DNA of 6,582 nt from Terriglobia bacterium (lineage in GTDB: Bacteria; Acidobacteriota; Terriglobia; UBA7540), in contig JALHUF010000708.1 in the NCBI GenBank assembly GCA_022866195.1, positions 1 to 6,582 of the forward strand, read 5' to 3'. Both the position numbers and the translations under genes were made by a program. This document shows positions 5,900 to 6,582 of this stretch, piece by piece. Under the pieces are notes generated by a model. The model had not been told where the DNA came from, did no database searches, and saw nothing but the letters and a program-made list of their open reading frames with translations. Each line of letters starts with the position of its first letter. Position 1 is the first letter of the stretch.

Positions 5900-5928
5900 T
5901 TGCAACGACCGGGCAAGCGTAGTACAAG
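5900..5928 (+). promoter_or_regulatory. Possible promoter for the multihaem cytochrome gene
   Basis: TTGCAA (5900-5905, 4 of 6) and TACAAG (5923-5928, 4 of 6) are separated by 17 bases, predicting a start near 5935 and a leader of about 85 bases. The matches are modest, and read-through from the small cytochrome gene is equally possible. Confidence 0.25.
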
Positions 5929-6002
5929 AATCCGCATTTCCGACGGGCCTGATATGTCTCCGGCGCGCCGTGCGGGTCGGTCTCTTCCCTGTGGCCCGGC
6001 GC

Positions 6003-6010
6003 GGGAGGAA
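6003..6010 (+). promoter_or_regulatory. Shine-Dalgarno site supporting the GTG start at 6020
   Basis: GGGAGGAA lies just before an in-frame TGA (6011-6013) that closes the frame. The GTG at 6020-6022 is the first start codon after that stop, about 9-11 bases from the site. Confidence 0.65.
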
Positions 6011-6019
6011 TGATCCAAG

Positions 6020-6582
6020 GTGCCTGAGAAGGGCAACGTAATTACGTCCGGCGGTGGGGCTCGGGGCAGCCGCAGAGGGTTCTGGGAACTCCTGGCCCAG
6101 CTCACGCGGCCGGTGGTTTATCTCAGTGCCAATAGGATTAGCCGCGTTGGGGTGGTGCTGACCACGACCTCCGGCATCACGCTCCTGTTGACCTACGCAT
6201 TTCAGCTCTACGGGTACCAGCCCAACCCTTACACGGGCATTCTTATTTTCCTCATCTTGCCGGTGGTTTTCGTGGCGGGGCTTGTTCTGATTCCCTTTGG
6301 CATCTACCGCCGGTTTCGCAAGGAGCGCCGCCTGGGGCGGCTGCCGCTTACCTACCCGACGGTAGACTTCTCGCAGCGCGAATTACGGCGCACCGCCTTG
6401 TTCATTGCCGTGATGACGGCGATCAATGTGCCGATTTTCGTCTTCGCCAGCTACCGCGGGACCGTGTACATGGATTCAGTGCAGTTCTGCGGAGAGACCT
6501 GCCACCAAGTCATGACGCCGGAGTACACGGCCTACAAGCGCTCGCCGCACGCCCGCGTGGCCTGCGTCGAGTGCCACATCGG
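6020..6582 (+). CDS. NapC/NirT-like multihaem c-type cytochrome, membrane-bound (partial, C-terminus off the right edge)
   Basis: The first 187 residues are present, starting at GTG 6020. Three hydrophobic segments are visible at about 43-65, 72-97 and 123-146; the second is followed by a strongly basic loop (YRRFRKERR). After the third come haem motifs on the periplasmic side. The first is C157-GET-C161-H162, with Met165 three residues on, and the second is C182-VE-C185-H186. The segment ETCHQVMTPEYTAYKRSPHA followed by a second haem matches the NapC/NirT/NrfH pattern, whose members oxidise membrane quinol and pass electrons to periplasmic partners. Classical NapC and NrfH have one membrane helix; three helices before the haems recall the inner-membrane quinone-oxidising cytochromes of metal-reducing bacteria such as ImcH, a comparison made from memory. 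More haems probably follow past the edge. The first motif has three residues between the cysteines instead of two. Confidence 0.88.
   Translation, partial: MPEKGNVITSGGGARGSRRGFWELLAQLTRPVVYLSANRISRVGVVLTTTSGITLLLTYAFQLYGYQPNPYTGILIFLILPVVFVAGLVLIPFGIYRRFRKERRLGRLPLTYPTVDFSQRELRRTALFIAVMTAINVPIFVFASYRGTVYMDSVQFCGETCHQVMTPEYTAYKRSPHARVACVECHI

Noticed and set aside
5822..6013. Plus-strand open frame of 63 codons between the two cytochrome genes
   Set aside because: It overlaps the end of the cytochrome gene in another frame, is Arg/Ser/Pro-rich and has no ribosome-binding site of note.

Overview
The window is GC-rich bacterial DNA with short intergenic gaps, good Shine-Dalgarno sites and two GTG starts. 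It reads as a free-living, respiring Gram-negative-type bacterium. It makes haem by the C5 (glutamyl-tRNA) route, exports a molybdenum hydroxylase by the Tat pathway, and carries membrane c-type cytochromes. The gene mix and protein style would suit Acidobacteriota or a related phylum, but that is an inference from flavour and not a proven assignment.

Left part (1-1724, minus strand): a two-gene operon for a xanthine dehydrogenase/aldehyde oxidase-family enzyme. The [2Fe-2S] subunit, with a twin-arginine signal peptide, comes first. The molybdopterin-binding subunit follows and runs off the left edge. A 407-base gap (1725-2131) holds a candidate promoter for this operon and no convincing gene. 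Middle: a plus-strand protein of unknown function (2132-2878) converges on a two-gene minus-strand unit. That unit is hemA (glutamyl-tRNA reductase, 3872-5167) followed after 6 bases by a tandem-domain universal stress protein (2981-3865).

Right part (5168-6582): hemA is divergent from a plus-strand cytochrome region. A locally AT-rich 455-base intergenic region contains a near-perfect FNR-type palindrome (5444-5457) and -10-like elements facing both ways. On the plus strand lie a tiny membrane-anchored mono-haem cytochrome c (5623-5838) and the start of a NapC/NirT-like multihaem cytochrome (6020 to the right edge). The latter has three predicted membrane segments and a non-canonical first haem motif (C-X3-C-H).

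Taken together, the right half places the first committed step of haem synthesis back to back with haem-consuming, probably quinol-linked, electron-transfer proteins around a possible oxygen- or nitric-oxide-responsive control region. The most interesting points are that shared control region, the unusual cytochrome pair, and the tight coupling of a stress protein to hemA. No mobile element, CRISPR array, tRNA or rRNA was seen.
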